DNA of 64,000 nt from Cytobacillus oceanisediminis 2691. Lineage in GTDB: Bacteria; Bacillota; Bacilli; Bacillales; Cytobacillaceae. The stretch is taken from positions 124,001 through 188,000 of the forward strand of contig NZ_VEEP01000006.1 of NCBI RefSeq assembly GCF_007678455.1, read 5' to 3'. Position 1 is the stretch's first letter. Each line of letters opens with the position of its first letter. Shown piece by piece: positions 35,325 through 44,119 of this stretch. The notes under the pieces were generated by a model. That model was not told where the DNA came from and did not search any database. It saw only the letters and a program-made list of their open reading frames with translations. The translations under genes and the position numbers were made by a program.

Positions 35325-35340
35325 TTTTTCACTACCTTAG

Positions 35341-36558
35341 TTAATCCTGAATATTTTTTAACAAATCATCCACAATGAACTTCCAGGAATAAAACTCTTC
35401 TACAAATTTTCTTCCCGACTGCGAATATTGCTTATACTCCTGAGAATCCATCGCTGCACAGTCCAAAATCTTATTGGCAATATCATCCGGGTTTTCAGGT
35501 TCAGCAATAATGCCACAATGGTTATTCGCAATCAATTCTGCACTTTCCCCGACTCCGCAATATAATACAGGGACACCGCTGGCTAGTGCCGGAAAGATTT
35601 TAGACGGACGTGCTCCTTTAAATAACTCAATATTCCTCAGAGAAACAATCGAAAAATCGGTGATTGAAAAAACATTGGGCATTTCTGTTACTGGCACAGA
35701 ATCATGGAAGACAAGGTTGGTAAGTTTCAAATCATCCTTCAGCTTGATAAGCGTCTCTTTTTCGGGTCCATCACCAATGATTAGAAATCTCACATCAGGA
35801 TTTAATCCTTCAACAATCTTTGCGGCTTTTAAGACTGAGTCAAGTCCCTGGGCATAACCAACCCTTCCTGCAAAGGTAAAGACTTTCTTGCCTTCGAATC
35901 CAAGTGTCTCGAGCCAATCTTTGTTTGCTTCCCTCGGCGAAAATGTCTCTGTGTTAACGCCATTCGGCAGGAGGAATACATTTTCCCGTTTCTTCCCCTT
36001 TTTCACCATATACTCAAGAATTCCTTCAGTCGCTGTTGCGATCTTCCAGGATTTTTTATATAGCCAGTTCTCAAGTACTTCAGCCATCCTGATAAATGTC
36101 TTATTTTTCAGTATACCCAGTTCGACTGCAGATTCGGGCCAAATATCAGCCACATTGAAAACAAATTTGGCTCTTTTGATTTTTGATGCAAAGTAGCCAG
36201 TAATCCCTAAAAACAATGGTGGTGATGTACAGATAATCACGTCAGTTTTCTGTGATTTAAACACCGAGTAGAAAGCACTGAAAGTAAATGAAAAATAAGA
36301 AATTAACCTCAGCCAGAAACTCCCTTTTGGACTTGGATAGATCCAGCTCCGATGTACCGGGATTCCATCAAGATGTTCAAATTGATAAAACTTCCCCTTA
36401 TACTCATCAGGAATGATGCCGTCTGGATGATGAGGAAATGCAGTCAGCACTTCAACTTCATGACCACGCTTAATCAGTTCCCTGCTCACCTCATAAAGCC
36501 TGATTTGAGGAGCACCTGTTTCAGGAGGGAAATTTTCACTTAAAAATGTAATTCTCAT
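35341..36558 (-). CDS. Glycosyltransferase family 4 (WbuB-like)
   Basis: The 405-residue GT-B enzyme starts MRITFLSENFPPETGAPQIR, a start typical of WbuB-like GT4 enzymes that act on UDP-FucNAc or related N-acetyl sugars. A donor-site segment FKGARPSKIFPALASGVPVL and NVADIWPESAVELGILKN are visible. It may transfer the di-N-acetylated uronic acid made here. It precedes the other GT4 by 16 nt. Confidence 0.85.
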   Translation of the reverse strand: MRITFLSENFPPETGAPQIRLYEVSRELIKRGHEVEVLTAFPHHPDGIIPDEYKGKFYQFEHLDGIPVHRSWIYPSPKGSFWLRLISYFSFTFSAFYSVFKSQKTDVIICTSPPLFLGITGYFASKIKRAKFVFNVADIWPESAVELGILKNKTFIRMAEVLENWLYKKSWKIATATEGILEYMVKKGKKRENVFLLPNGVNTETFSPREANKDWLETLGFEGKKVFTFAGRVGYAQGLDSVLKAAKIVEGLNPDVRFLIIGDGPEKETLIKLKDDLKLTNLVFHDSVPVTEMPNVFSITDFSIVSLRNIELFKGARPSKIFPALASGVPVLYCGVGESAELIANNHCGIIAEPENPDDIANKILDCAAMDSQEYKQYSQSGRKFVEEFYSWKFIVDDLLKNIQD

Positions 36559-36561
36559 ATG

Positions 36562-37623
36562 TTAAACCTCTTTGTTGAAATGCTGAACTATTTTAGCTGA
36601 AGCTTGTCCATCGCCAAAATAGTCTTTATACGATGGCCGAACGTCTTTTTGGATTGCCTCCAATATTTTTCCCACATCTGTACCTGTAAGAATATTAGCT
36701 TCATCCTCAAGTGTTTCAACCCACTCTGTCTGTTCACGTAATGTGACACATGGAATTTCAAGGAAGTAAGCTTCCTTTTGCATCCCACCCGAATCAGTTA
36801 TGATTTTCTTCGCATTGCTTACAAGCGAAAGGATATCAAGGTACCCAACAGGGTCAATTACCTGTAGATCAGGCACCAAACTCAGGTCTAATCCCATTCC
36901 GCTTAAGATATTTCTTGTGCGCGGATGGATTGGCCACACCTTTTTCCCTTCAATTTTTGAAAATGCTTCGATGATATTTTTAATGTTGGCAGGGTCGTCA
37001 GTGTTTTCCGCACGATGGACAGTAATTAGGTAATATTCGCCTTTTTCCAGCCTATGATCAGTCAATATAGTTGACTTTTCTTTAGAAAGATTACGGTTAT
37101 AAAGGACAGCGTCATACATAACATCGCCGACATTAAAAACATTCCTGGTCACATTCTCGTTTTTTAGGTTTTGAACTGCTGTATCTGTTGGACAGAATAG
37201 GTATTCAGAAATATGATCAGTCATGATTCGATTAATTTCTTCCGGCATCCTCTTATTGAAGCTTCTTAAGCCAGCTTCGATATGGATGACAGGGATATGC
37301 AATTTAGCTGCTGCCATTGCGCCCGCAATCGTGGAGTTCGTATCTCCATATACAAGCAGGTAATCAGGCTTTTCATCAAAGATAATTTGCTCAATACCTT
37401 CAAGCATGTTAGCTGTTTGTTTTCCGTGAGTAGACGATCCCACATTTAAATGATAATCCGGCTTAGGAATATTCAATTCATCAAAGAAGATATCACTCAT
37501 ATTTTTATCATAATGCTGTCCTGTATGGACATATATTTCTGTATGTAATTTCCTAAGTTCTCTAGATACAGGAGCTGCTTTGATAAATTGAGGCCGTGCT
37601 CCAATCACAGTCAGAAACTTCAT
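36562..37623 (-). CDS. wbpI: WbpI/WlbD-like UDP-GlcNAc(3NAc)A 2-epimerase
   Basis: The 353-residue non-hydrolysing 2-epimerase starts MKFLTVIGARPQFIKAAPVS. Catalytic-site motifs are YGDTNSTIAGAMAA, HIEAGLRSFNKRMPEEINRI and DSGGMQKEAYFLEIPCVTLR. The variant segment REQTEWVETLEDEANILTG is typical of WbpI/WlbD rather than the RPETERPE form of WecB/MnaA, so it most likely converts UDP-GlcNAc(3NAc)A to UDP-ManNAc(3NAc)A. Whether it also acts as the MnaA of the cell cannot be judged. It is 3 nt from the neighbouring GT gene. Confidence 0.85.
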   Translation of the reverse strand: MKFLTVIGARPQFIKAAPVSRELRKLHTEIYVHTGQHYDKNMSDIFFDELNIPKPDYHLNVGSSTHGKQTANMLEGIEQIIFDEKPDYLLVYGDTNSTIAGAMAAAKLHIPVIHIEAGLRSFNKRMPEEINRIMTDHISEYLFCPTDTAVQNLKNENVTRNVFNVGDVMYDAVLYNRNLSKEKSTILTDHRLEKGEYYLITVHRAENTDDPANIKNIIEAFSKIEGKKVWPIHPRTRNILSGMGLDLSLVPDLQVIDPVGYLDILSLVSNAKKIITDSGGMQKEAYFLEIPCVTLREQTEWVETLEDEANILTGTDVGKILEAIQKDVRPSYKDYFGDGQASAKIVQHFNKEV

Positions 37624-37697
37624 AAAAGAATCCCCTTTGTTTAAGACATATGAAGAAGTAGCATAGAATACTCTCTATGCTACTTATCCAATTTTGT

Positions 37698-39032
37698 TTA
37701 TAGCTTAACGTATTTTTCTGGTTTTTGATAATTTTTCATTGCGTTTCTTGTATCGAACAGTACTTTACTGTATTTGCCGATCATCTCGTAATCAAATGCA
37801 GTGTGATCTGTAGTGATGACCACAAGATCCGCTTCTTCAAGAACCTGTTGAGATAACTCGACTGTTTCTACAAAGATGTCACATGAACGGAATGATTTAA
37901 CATGCGGATCGCATACCATCAGTTCTGCCCCTTCATCCCTTAAAGTTTCAACGATTGGAAGAACTGGAGATTCACGAACATCATCGATATCCTTCTTGTA
38001 AGCAACACCAAGAATGGCAATTTTTGATCCTCTTAATGCCTTTCCTTCGCCATTAAGTGCATACATTGCCTTATTCACAACAAATTCAGGCATGCCATTG
38101 TTGATTTCGCCGGCAAGCTCGATCAGACGGGTATGATAGTTATATTCCCTTGCTTTCCAAGTGAGGTAGAATGGGTCGATAGGAATGCAATGGCCTCCTA
38201 ATCCAGGTCCAGGATAGAACGGCATGAAACCATATGGCTTTGTAGCAGCCGCATCAATTACTTCCCAAACATCGATGCCCATCTTATTGCATAGAATCGC
38301 CATTTCATTAGCTAATGCAATATTGATATGACGGAATGTATTTTCAAGAATCTTCTCCATTTCAGCAACTGCCGGGCTGGAGACCTGGTGCACATCCCCT
38401 TCAAGAACACTCTTGTACATTTCAGAAGCGATTACAGTACAAGCAGGTGTGATCCCGCCAACAACCTTTGGAGTATTTTTCGTATTATAGTGCTTGTTAC
38501 CCGGGTCAACACGTTCAGGTGAGTAAGCAAGGAAGAAATCTTCTCCGCACTTTAAGCCGCTGCTTTCAAGAATTGGCTTTAATACTTCTTCTGTTGTTCC
38601 TGGATAGGTTGTACTTTCCAGAACAATCAGCATGCCCTTATGCAGATATTTTGCAATTTCCTTACCAGAGCTCTCAACATAGGAAGTATCCGGCTGCTGA
38701 TAAGTATCAAGCGGAGTTGGAACACAGATGGCTACTGCATCAACTTCCTGGATTTTTGAGTAATCAATTGTAGCAAACAATTTCTTTTCCTGGACAATCT
38801 CTTTCAATTCCTCGTCCACTACATCCCCAATATAGTTAATTCCCTGATTAACCATATCAGCTCTCTTTTGCTGTACATCAAAGCCGATTACCTGGTATCC
38901 AGCCTTCGCTTTTTCTACTGCAAGCGGAAGTCCCACATAACCAAGTCCGACTACACCAATGGTAGCGGTTCTGTTCGTAATCTTTTCAAGAAGTTCCTGG
39001 CCGATTTGGCTTAATTGTACTTGTTCGTTCAT
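37698..39032 (-). CDS. wbpA: WbpA-like UDP-N-acetylglucosamine 6-dehydrogenase
   Basis: The 444-residue NAD-dependent four-electron oxidase converts UDP-GlcNAc to UDP-GlcNAcA. The Rossmann motif is TIGVVGLGYVGLPLAVEKAK, the catalytic region is SPERVDPGN, the active Cys is in GLGGHCIPIDPFYLTWKARE, and the C-terminal domain has ILGVAYKKDIDDVRESP. The ATG at 39032 has GAGGG at 7 nt; the ATG at 39056 has no ribosome site. WbpA and UDP-ManNAc dehydrogenase differ subtly, so the assignment uses the operon context. Confidence 0.9.
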   Translation of the reverse strand: MNEQVQLSQIGQELLEKITNRTATIGVVGLGYVGLPLAVEKAKAGYQVIGFDVQQKRADMVNQGINYIGDVVDEELKEIVQEKKLFATIDYSKIQEVDAVAICVPTPLDTYQQPDTSYVESSGKEIAKYLHKGMLIVLESTTYPGTTEEVLKPILESSGLKCGEDFFLAYSPERVDPGNKHYNTKNTPKVVGGITPACTVIASEMYKSVLEGDVHQVSSPAVAEMEKILENTFRHINIALANEMAILCNKMGIDVWEVIDAAATKPYGFMPFYPGPGLGGHCIPIDPFYLTWKAREYNYHTRLIELAGEINNGMPEFVVNKAMYALNGEGKALRGSKIAILGVAYKKDIDDVRESPVLPIVETLRDEGAELMVCDPHVKSFRSCDIFVETVELSQQVLEEADLVVITTDHTAFDYEMIGKYSKVLFDTRNAMKNYQKPEKYVKL

Positions 39033-39055
39033 CTTTAATCCCTCATTCTCTTTCA

Positions 39056-40072
39056 TTAATTTATTTTAACAGGTTTATTAGAACTTGCTGACTCATAAAA
39101 TGCCCTTACCAACTCAAGCGCTTTTCTTCCGTCAAGGCCGGTTACTATAGGCTCTCGATCCTCTTTAATCGCCTCAACCATGTCCTCAATTATGCACTGA
39201 TGTCCAGGCTTCCCTATAGGGTCATTTTTTACAGTTTCTACAATATCATTCACAGCTTCTGCTGTCATGTCCTGAACATTCCAATGTTCAACCAGACTGG
39301 CTGTTTTGCCGCCAACCTTAATGGTGCCAGTTTCGCCGAAAACACTGATCGTTTCTTCAAGATTGGATGGATAAATCGTTGTGGCTGCCTCTACTATACC
39401 CAAAGCGCCATTTTTAAAACGGATTACGCCTGTCGATACATCCTCTGATTCAATATTGCGAAGCCTTGTAGCTTCCATACTGTAGACTTCCTCAACATCC
39501 CCCATTAGCCAAAGGATCAAATCGAGATTGTGGATGGCCTGGTTCATTAACACTCCGCCATCGAACTCCTTTGTGCCGCGCCAAGGGGCCTGGTTATAAT
39601 ACTCATCATTCCTATTCCATCTTACCGTTGCATTCGCATGGCTAAGTTTGCCTAGCTTTTGCTCATCCATTGCCTTTTTAAGCTCTATCATTACTGGACG
39701 GAAGCGATTTGGATGGACAACCGACAATTTCACATCATTTTCCTTGCATGCATGAATAATTGCATCTGTATCTTCAAGAGTCATAGCAATCGGCTTTTCT
39801 ACGACGATATGCTTCTTGGCATTCGCAGATTCTACCGCTATATTTGCATGGAATCCACTTGGAGTACAAATGTTGATCACATGTATTTCATCATTTTTCA
39901 ACATTTCAGTTAACTGCGTATAGCCTTGCACATTATATTGCTCAATAAATGGCTCCATCTTTGATTGGTCTGTATCACAAACAGCAACAAGGTTCGCACC
40001 TTCAGCCTTAGTAATTGCTTCTGCATGTTTTTTAGCAATATGGCCGCAGCCGACAATAGCAAAATTCACCAT
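39056..40072 (-). CDS. wbpB: WbpB/WlbA-like Gfo/Idh/MocA oxidoreductase
   Basis: The 338-residue NAD-binding oxidoreductase starts MVNFAIVGCGHIAKKHAEAI, with the family EKPIAMTL motif and HPNRFRPVM. It would oxidise C3 of UDP-GlcNAcA to the 3-keto sugar. Together with WbpA and WbpE it forms the three-gene core. It is upstream of wbpA with a few-base spacing. Confidence 0.87.
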   Translation of the reverse strand: MVNFAIVGCGHIAKKHAEAITKAEGANLVAVCDTDQSKMEPFIEQYNVQGYTQLTEMLKNDEIHVINICTPSGFHANIAVESANAKKHIVVEKPIAMTLEDTDAIIHACKENDVKLSVVHPNRFRPVMIELKKAMDEQKLGKLSHANATVRWNRNDEYYNQAPWRGTKEFDGGVLMNQAIHNLDLILWLMGDVEEVYSMEATRLRNIESEDVSTGVIRFKNGALGIVEAATTIYPSNLEETISVFGETGTIKVGGKTASLVEHWNVQDMTAEAVNDIVETVKNDPIGKPGHQCIIEDMVEAIKEDREPIVTGLDGRKALELVRAFYESASSNKPVKIN

Positions 40073-40123
40073 CAGATTATCTCCTTCACGAATTATTTAG
40101 GCACCAAAGTTGAATCAGTCCTG

Positions 40124-41464
40124 TTAACTCCTAATTAGCCTTTTGAAAAATTTTTGTCTTAATAACATCTTTTTAACTAAAGAAAAATCTTCCCTTTTAA
40201 ATAAAAGAAACTTATTAAAAGCTTCTCCTGTCACCCGCTTAAAGAAAACCGCCTTGATTATAAAGCTAAGGCTATATGAAATAGATGTAGCAATCGCTGC
40301 ACCTGTTGCCCCATACATAGGAATAAGGAAAACGTTTAGAATGGTGCTGAAAATAACATTAAAGATTGAAACATACATATTGATTTCTGGCTTCCCTCTG
40401 GCTGCAATATCGTTGGATAATATTTTTTCCACCGCGAGCAGCGCAATCCCGGGAAGAAGGATTTTCAAAAAGAACGGTGTCTCTTTATATTCATGCCCTA
40501 AAACCGGAGCCAGGAAATCAATAGTGAAAAAAATAACCACTGATAGAACAAGCATGAACACAAGCGTGAACCTGCTGACGATGGAAGTCAAATGATTGCG
40601 TTCTTCCTCCGTTCCCATAGCAGCGATTCTAGGCAATAAGACAGAGGAGATGGACTGGGTAAAGACTGAAAGCTTTTCACCCAGGGTCAACGCTGTAAAA
40701 TAAAGACCTACTGCTCCATTGCCAACAAAAAAGCCAAGCAAATATATATTAATCCGGTAATTCATAAAGGTTACCAGGTTGCTCATATAAGATTTAAACC
40801 CGTAATGAAAGGACTTTCTTAAGTACGGAATATTCAATCTCAAGTTTTTCCGGGTCAAGTTAAATCTTTTGACGCTAAATACGAGAATGAAAAGAAGTGT
40901 TAAAGCATGACCGCTTATAAAAGCAATCAATGCCCCCATCAATCCAAAATCGAATAATACGATCAAGACCACTACAAGTAAAAGGTTCGTAATTTGAGTA
41001 ATCACTAAGATGGTATTGAATACTTTAAAATCCTGGATCCCCTGAAATATAGTTTGAAAAAACGTGTTCAGCAACATGAAGGGAATCGCAATCAGGATAA
41101 AGTATACATAGGAATAATCGTCTAAATCCTTGAATAACTTATCTCCAAAAAAATAGATGGAAATAAAGCCTGCAATAATTCCAATTAAGCTTAAAACTAC
41201 ACCAATAATTAAATTATTGAAAAAGCTCTCGCCTGGGTCAATTTCCTGCCGGCTTACATAGTAAACAGTCGAAATGTTTATCCCTAAGTTGATAAACATC
41301 ATCAAAATTGCTGGAAAGTTTGTGATTAGAGCGTAATTACCTTGCAATTCTGGTCCCAGCATTCGAGCAATAATGATTATTAAGAGAGTTCCAATAACAA
41401 TGCTTGTAAACTGCCGGACCAAAGTTATATAGCTGTTTTTTAGAAAGCTGTTTGGTTTTGTCAT
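40124..41464 (-). CDS. Polysaccharide flippase (Wzx/MATE-like)
   Basis: The 446-residue membrane protein of about 14 helices begins with KPNSFLKNSYITLVRQFTSI followed by ARMLGPELQGNYAL, and has a charged central stretch. It is of the MOP flippase superfamily (TuaB/Wzx group). It is expected to flip undecaprenyl-linked repeat units across the membrane. Its start overlaps the upstream glycosyltransferase stop by 4 nt. Confidence 0.9.
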   Translation of the reverse strand: MTKPNSFLKNSYITLVRQFTSIVIGTLLIIIIARMLGPELQGNYALITNFPAILMMFINLGINISTVYYVSRQEIDPGESFFNNLIIGVVLSLIGIIAGFISIYFFGDKLFKDLDDYSYVYFILIAIPFMLLNTFFQTIFQGIQDFKVFNTILVITQITNLLLVVVLIVLFDFGLMGALIAFISGHALTLLFILVFSVKRFNLTRKNLRLNIPYLRKSFHYGFKSYMSNLVTFMNYRINIYLLGFFVGNGAVGLYFTALTLGEKLSVFTQSISSVLLPRIAAMGTEEERNHLTSIVSRFTLVFMLVLSVVIFFTIDFLAPVLGHEYKETPFFLKILLPGIALLAVEKILSNDIAARGKPEINMYVSIFNVIFSTILNVFLIPMYGATGAAIATSISYSLSFIIKAVFFKRVTGEAFNKFLLFKREDFSLVKKMLLRQKFFKRLIRS

Positions 41465-42699
41465 GAACCAGTACCACCATATCCGGAAATTTCCCCTGCA
41501 AAATCAGAATAGTTCTTTTCAGCATTGTACATACCATTCCAGGTCTGATAAGCGGATTTCCTAAGATGCTCCTTCTCACTAAAAGAAAGACGCGATAGAT
41601 GATCAAGTAGTTTCGCCAGCTCAGTAACTTCGAAATCCTTCGGGATCAACTTTCCATTGGTTTCATCCACAAGCTCCCCAGTCCCGCCAACATCTGTCGC
41701 TACTGAAGGAATTCCGCAGCTAAAGGCTTCCATTATTGCGACAGGTATGCCTTCACTGGAACTGACATTAATGAAAAGGTCTATAGGGTTCTTCAGGTAA
41801 AAAGGAACAATTTCATCATTTGCCATATTTCCAGTGAATTCAGTTGTAATATTAGCAGGAAGTTCTTTTGCAAGGCCCTCTAATTCATTTAGTCCTGGCC
41901 CTCCTCCAATATGAGTCCAGTGGATTCTCGACTGACACTCAGCAAGACTTTTCACAAGGAGTTCCAGACGTTTAACAGGAACTACATAAGAACAGCTGAC
42001 AATTCGGAAAATACCATCAGAAGAACCATGTGACAAACCTTCCGGCTTCTGAGTTCCCAACCGAGCAACTTCCAGACTCGAAGCGCTCCCGCCAGTCTGT
42101 TCCGCCAGATATTCAGCACCATTCTGGGAAATAAGATATATTTTATCCAACTGATGAATTAAAGTCTGCTTATATGGCAAATAAGGAGGACTGTGGCGGT
42201 AATCGTAGATATCTCCGCCATGCCCTCTTGAAATAGCATAGAGATCAGAGTACTTCTCCTTAAGGAACGCAATTCCTGGTGCTAGCGATAACCAGTACGA
42301 ATAAGCCACAAATTTTGACGGGTTTTGTTCCTTAAATATTATATTTTCTATATAATTCCGAAGATGAATAGCATTTGCAGTCCATGATACAAGTTTGCCG
42401 AACCCCTTAAGGCCAAAGTTGCCTGCTCTTTTTCTTTCTTCCAGAAGCCATCTGCGTCCCTGCGCATCTTGAAATGCACTCATCTTAAAAGAGACAGCAT
42501 TCTTTTTTTGAAAAGCAGGTACCAAATGGACCGAAGCATTGTGGGGCAGTTCTCTTTGTTTGGTATGGTCTGCGCTATTAACCGGTATGATATGTACTTT
42601 GCGAAACTTTTCACATAAAAAATCCAACTCGAGCTTTAAAAACTCCTCACCCGGATAAAATGGATACCGATTCGTTATTAATACCAATTCTTTTTCCAT
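41461..42699 (-). CDS. Glycosyltransferase family 4
   Basis: The GT-B enzyme of about 413 residues starts MEKELVLITNRYPFYPGEEF, with a donor segment SSSEGIPVAIMEAFSCGIPS and GGTGELVDETNGKL. It is the first gene of the polysaccharide operon. Three in-frame starts are close together (GTG 42708, ATG 42705, ATG 42699); the last is best spaced from a GTGAG site. The donor is unknown. Confidence 0.87.
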   Translation of the reverse strand: MEKELVLITNRYPFYPGEEFLKLELDFLCEKFRKVHIIPVNSADHTKQRELPHNASVHLVPAFQKKNAVSFKMSAFQDAQGRRWLLEERKRAGNFGLKGFGKLVSWTANAIHLRNYIENIIFKEQNPSKFVAYSYWLSLAPGIAFLKEKYSDLYAISRGHGGDIYDYRHSPPYLPYKQTLIHQLDKIYLISQNGAEYLAEQTGGSASSLEVARLGTQKPEGLSHGSSDGIFRIVSCSYVVPVKRLELLVKSLAECQSRIHWTHIGGGPGLNELEGLAKELPANITTEFTGNMANDEIVPFYLKNPIDLFINVSSSEGIPVAIMEAFSCGIPSVATDVGGTGELVDETNGKLIPKDFEVTELAKLLDHLSRLSFSEKEHLRKSAYQTWNGMYNAEKNYSDFAGEISGYGGTGS

Positions 42700-42727
42700 T
42701 GTCATCACTCACATCAAAAGTATATTT

Positions 42728-42765
42728 GAAAAACCGTTTGTCAGCTTTGCCACAAACGGTTTTTC
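42728..42765 (-). terminator. Terminator between tagO and the polysaccharide operon
   Basis: A perfect 14-bp stem GAAAAACCGTTTGT (42728-42741) and ACAAACGGTTTTTC (42752-42765) with a 10-nt loop directly follows the tagO stop. A TATACT hexamer at 42726-42721 or so just beyond may serve as -10 for the operon. Confidence 0.88.
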
Positions 42766-42767
42766 AC

Positions 42768-43826
42768 TTAATGTTTACCGGTTACTTTTCGGTACATCTT
42801 AATTAATGGTTTATGACGTTCATTCACTAGACCAATCACTTCTGCAATGATCTGGAAAAGCAAGAGCAAGCCAAAAACAATCAGCAGTGATCCCCATAAT
42901 GTCGAGGTTTCAAATACAACTGCCGCTACACTAAAAAGAATGCCTAAAGCATAAATGACTAAAACCGTGTTACGATGTGAAAGTCCGATTGCCAAAATAC
43001 GGTGATGCAAATGGCTTTTATCGGGAGCGCCAATCGGTTTCTTGTTGACCACTCTTCGAATAATTGCATAAGTAGTGTCAAATATTGGGACACCCAATAT
43101 TATTATTGGCACAATAAAGCTAAATAATGTAACACTCTTGTATAAACCAAGCAACGAAAGGATACCAATAGAATATCCTAAAAATAAAGCCCCAGTATCA
43201 CCCATGAAAATTTTGGCCGGATGAAAGTTATAAAATAGAAATGCAAGCGTGCTGCCCAGTAATATTAGGGCCAGTGCTAAAATTAGCGGTTTGCCGGCTG
43301 CTCCCGCCATGAAAGCAACAGTCGCTATACCGATTGAAGATATCCCCGCAGCCAGGCCATCAAGGCCATCGATCAGGTTAATGGCATTTGTGATTGCAAC
43401 AATCCAAAAAATCGTAACAGGGATTGCCCATATGCCAAGATTAAATTTTTCCATAAAAGGTATACTTATGAAGTCAATTGTTAATCCTGTACTTACAACG
43501 ATTCCTGCGGCTGCAATCTGGCCAAGCAACTTCACCTTTGCCGATAGTTCATATTTATCATCAAGAATCCCAAGAACGATGATAATGATCGCACCTATTG
43601 TTATGCCGGTTAACTTTTCATTTTGGAGCCCTGCAGTAAAGAATCCAGCAACCACTCCGAGGAAAATGGCCAGCCCTCCAAGGCGTGGCATAACTTTAGC
43701 ATGTACTTTTCTATGGTTTGGTTTATCAGTAGCGCCAATTTTGTGCGCAAATTTTATAACAAATGGTGTCAAGATTAAAACAGTAAGGAACGAGACGAAA
43801 AAAGCTAGTATCAATTGTGCAGTCAT
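42768..43826 (-). CDS. tagO: Undecaprenyl-phosphate GlcNAc-1-phosphate transferase TagO
   Basis: The 352-residue protein of about 11 helices belongs to the MraY/WecA group. It begins MTAQLILAFFVSFLTVLIL and has the Asp-Asp motif VLGILDDKYE, the NAINLIDGLDGLAAG catalytic loop, FMGDTGALFLG and HLHHR carbohydrate-recognition histidines. It starts wall teichoic and probably teichuronic or other Und-PP-GlcNAc-linked polymers. The ATG at 43826 has AGGGGAAG; the upstream ATG at 43886 does not. Confidence 0.96.
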   Translation of the reverse strand: MTAQLILAFFVSFLTVLILTPFVIKFAHKIGATDKPNHRKVHAKVMPRLGGLAIFLGVVAGFFTAGLQNEKLTGITIGAIIIIVLGILDDKYELSAKVKLLGQIAAAGIVVSTGLTIDFISIPFMEKFNLGIWAIPVTIFWIVAITNAINLIDGLDGLAAGISSIGIATVAFMAGAAGKPLILALALILLGSTLAFLFYNFHPAKIFMGDTGALFLGYSIGILSLLGLYKSVTLFSFIVPIIILGVPIFDTTYAIIRRVVNKKPIGAPDKSHLHHRILAIGLSHRNTVLVIYALGILFSVAAVVFETSTLWGSLLIVFGLLLLFQIIAEVIGLVNERHKPLIKMYRKVTGKH

Positions 43827-44003
43827 ATAGACTTCCCCTCTGTAAAAAGGTAATTTCAAACCCTCACTAAGTGTATCACAATCCAAGCTATATTCAATTT
43901 TTAATCCATTAATTTTTAGTTACATTTATTTCAGGGCTTGTCATATCCTTGTTAATGTTTTTCCTTTTTTATACCCGATGAAACCTTTTATATTTCTTCT
44001 TTA

Positions 44004-44031
44004 TTTTTATCCTGCAAGGCCTTCTTGTCAA
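44004..44031 (-). promoter_or_regulatory. Predicted SigA promoter of tagO
   Basis: TTGACA (44031-44026), 16 nt, then TAAAAA (44009-44004). It gives a leader of about 175 nt before the tagO ATG. No other clear promoter lies in this gap. Confidence 0.5.
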
Positions 44032-44080
44032 TTATTTTTATTTTCCATTAAAACAGGCGATAAAAACCGTTGTAATAAAA

Positions 44081-44113
44081 GGAAACCCCTATCGGATAAT
44101 AAATCCAATAGGG
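44081..44113 (-). terminator. Terminator after the 44.1-45.6 kb amidase gene
   Basis: An imperfect stem CCCTATcGGAT (44087-44097) and ATCCaATAGGG (44103-44113) with a 5-nt loop lies downstream of the amidase stop and is followed by GGTTTCCTTTTATT on the minus strand. Confidence 0.65.
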
Positions 44114-44119
44114 ATATTT

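Noticed and set aside
43249-43830. A 193-codon plus-strand open frame over tagO
   Set aside because: Antisense of the conserved tagO sequence; no ribosome site and no recognisable protein features.
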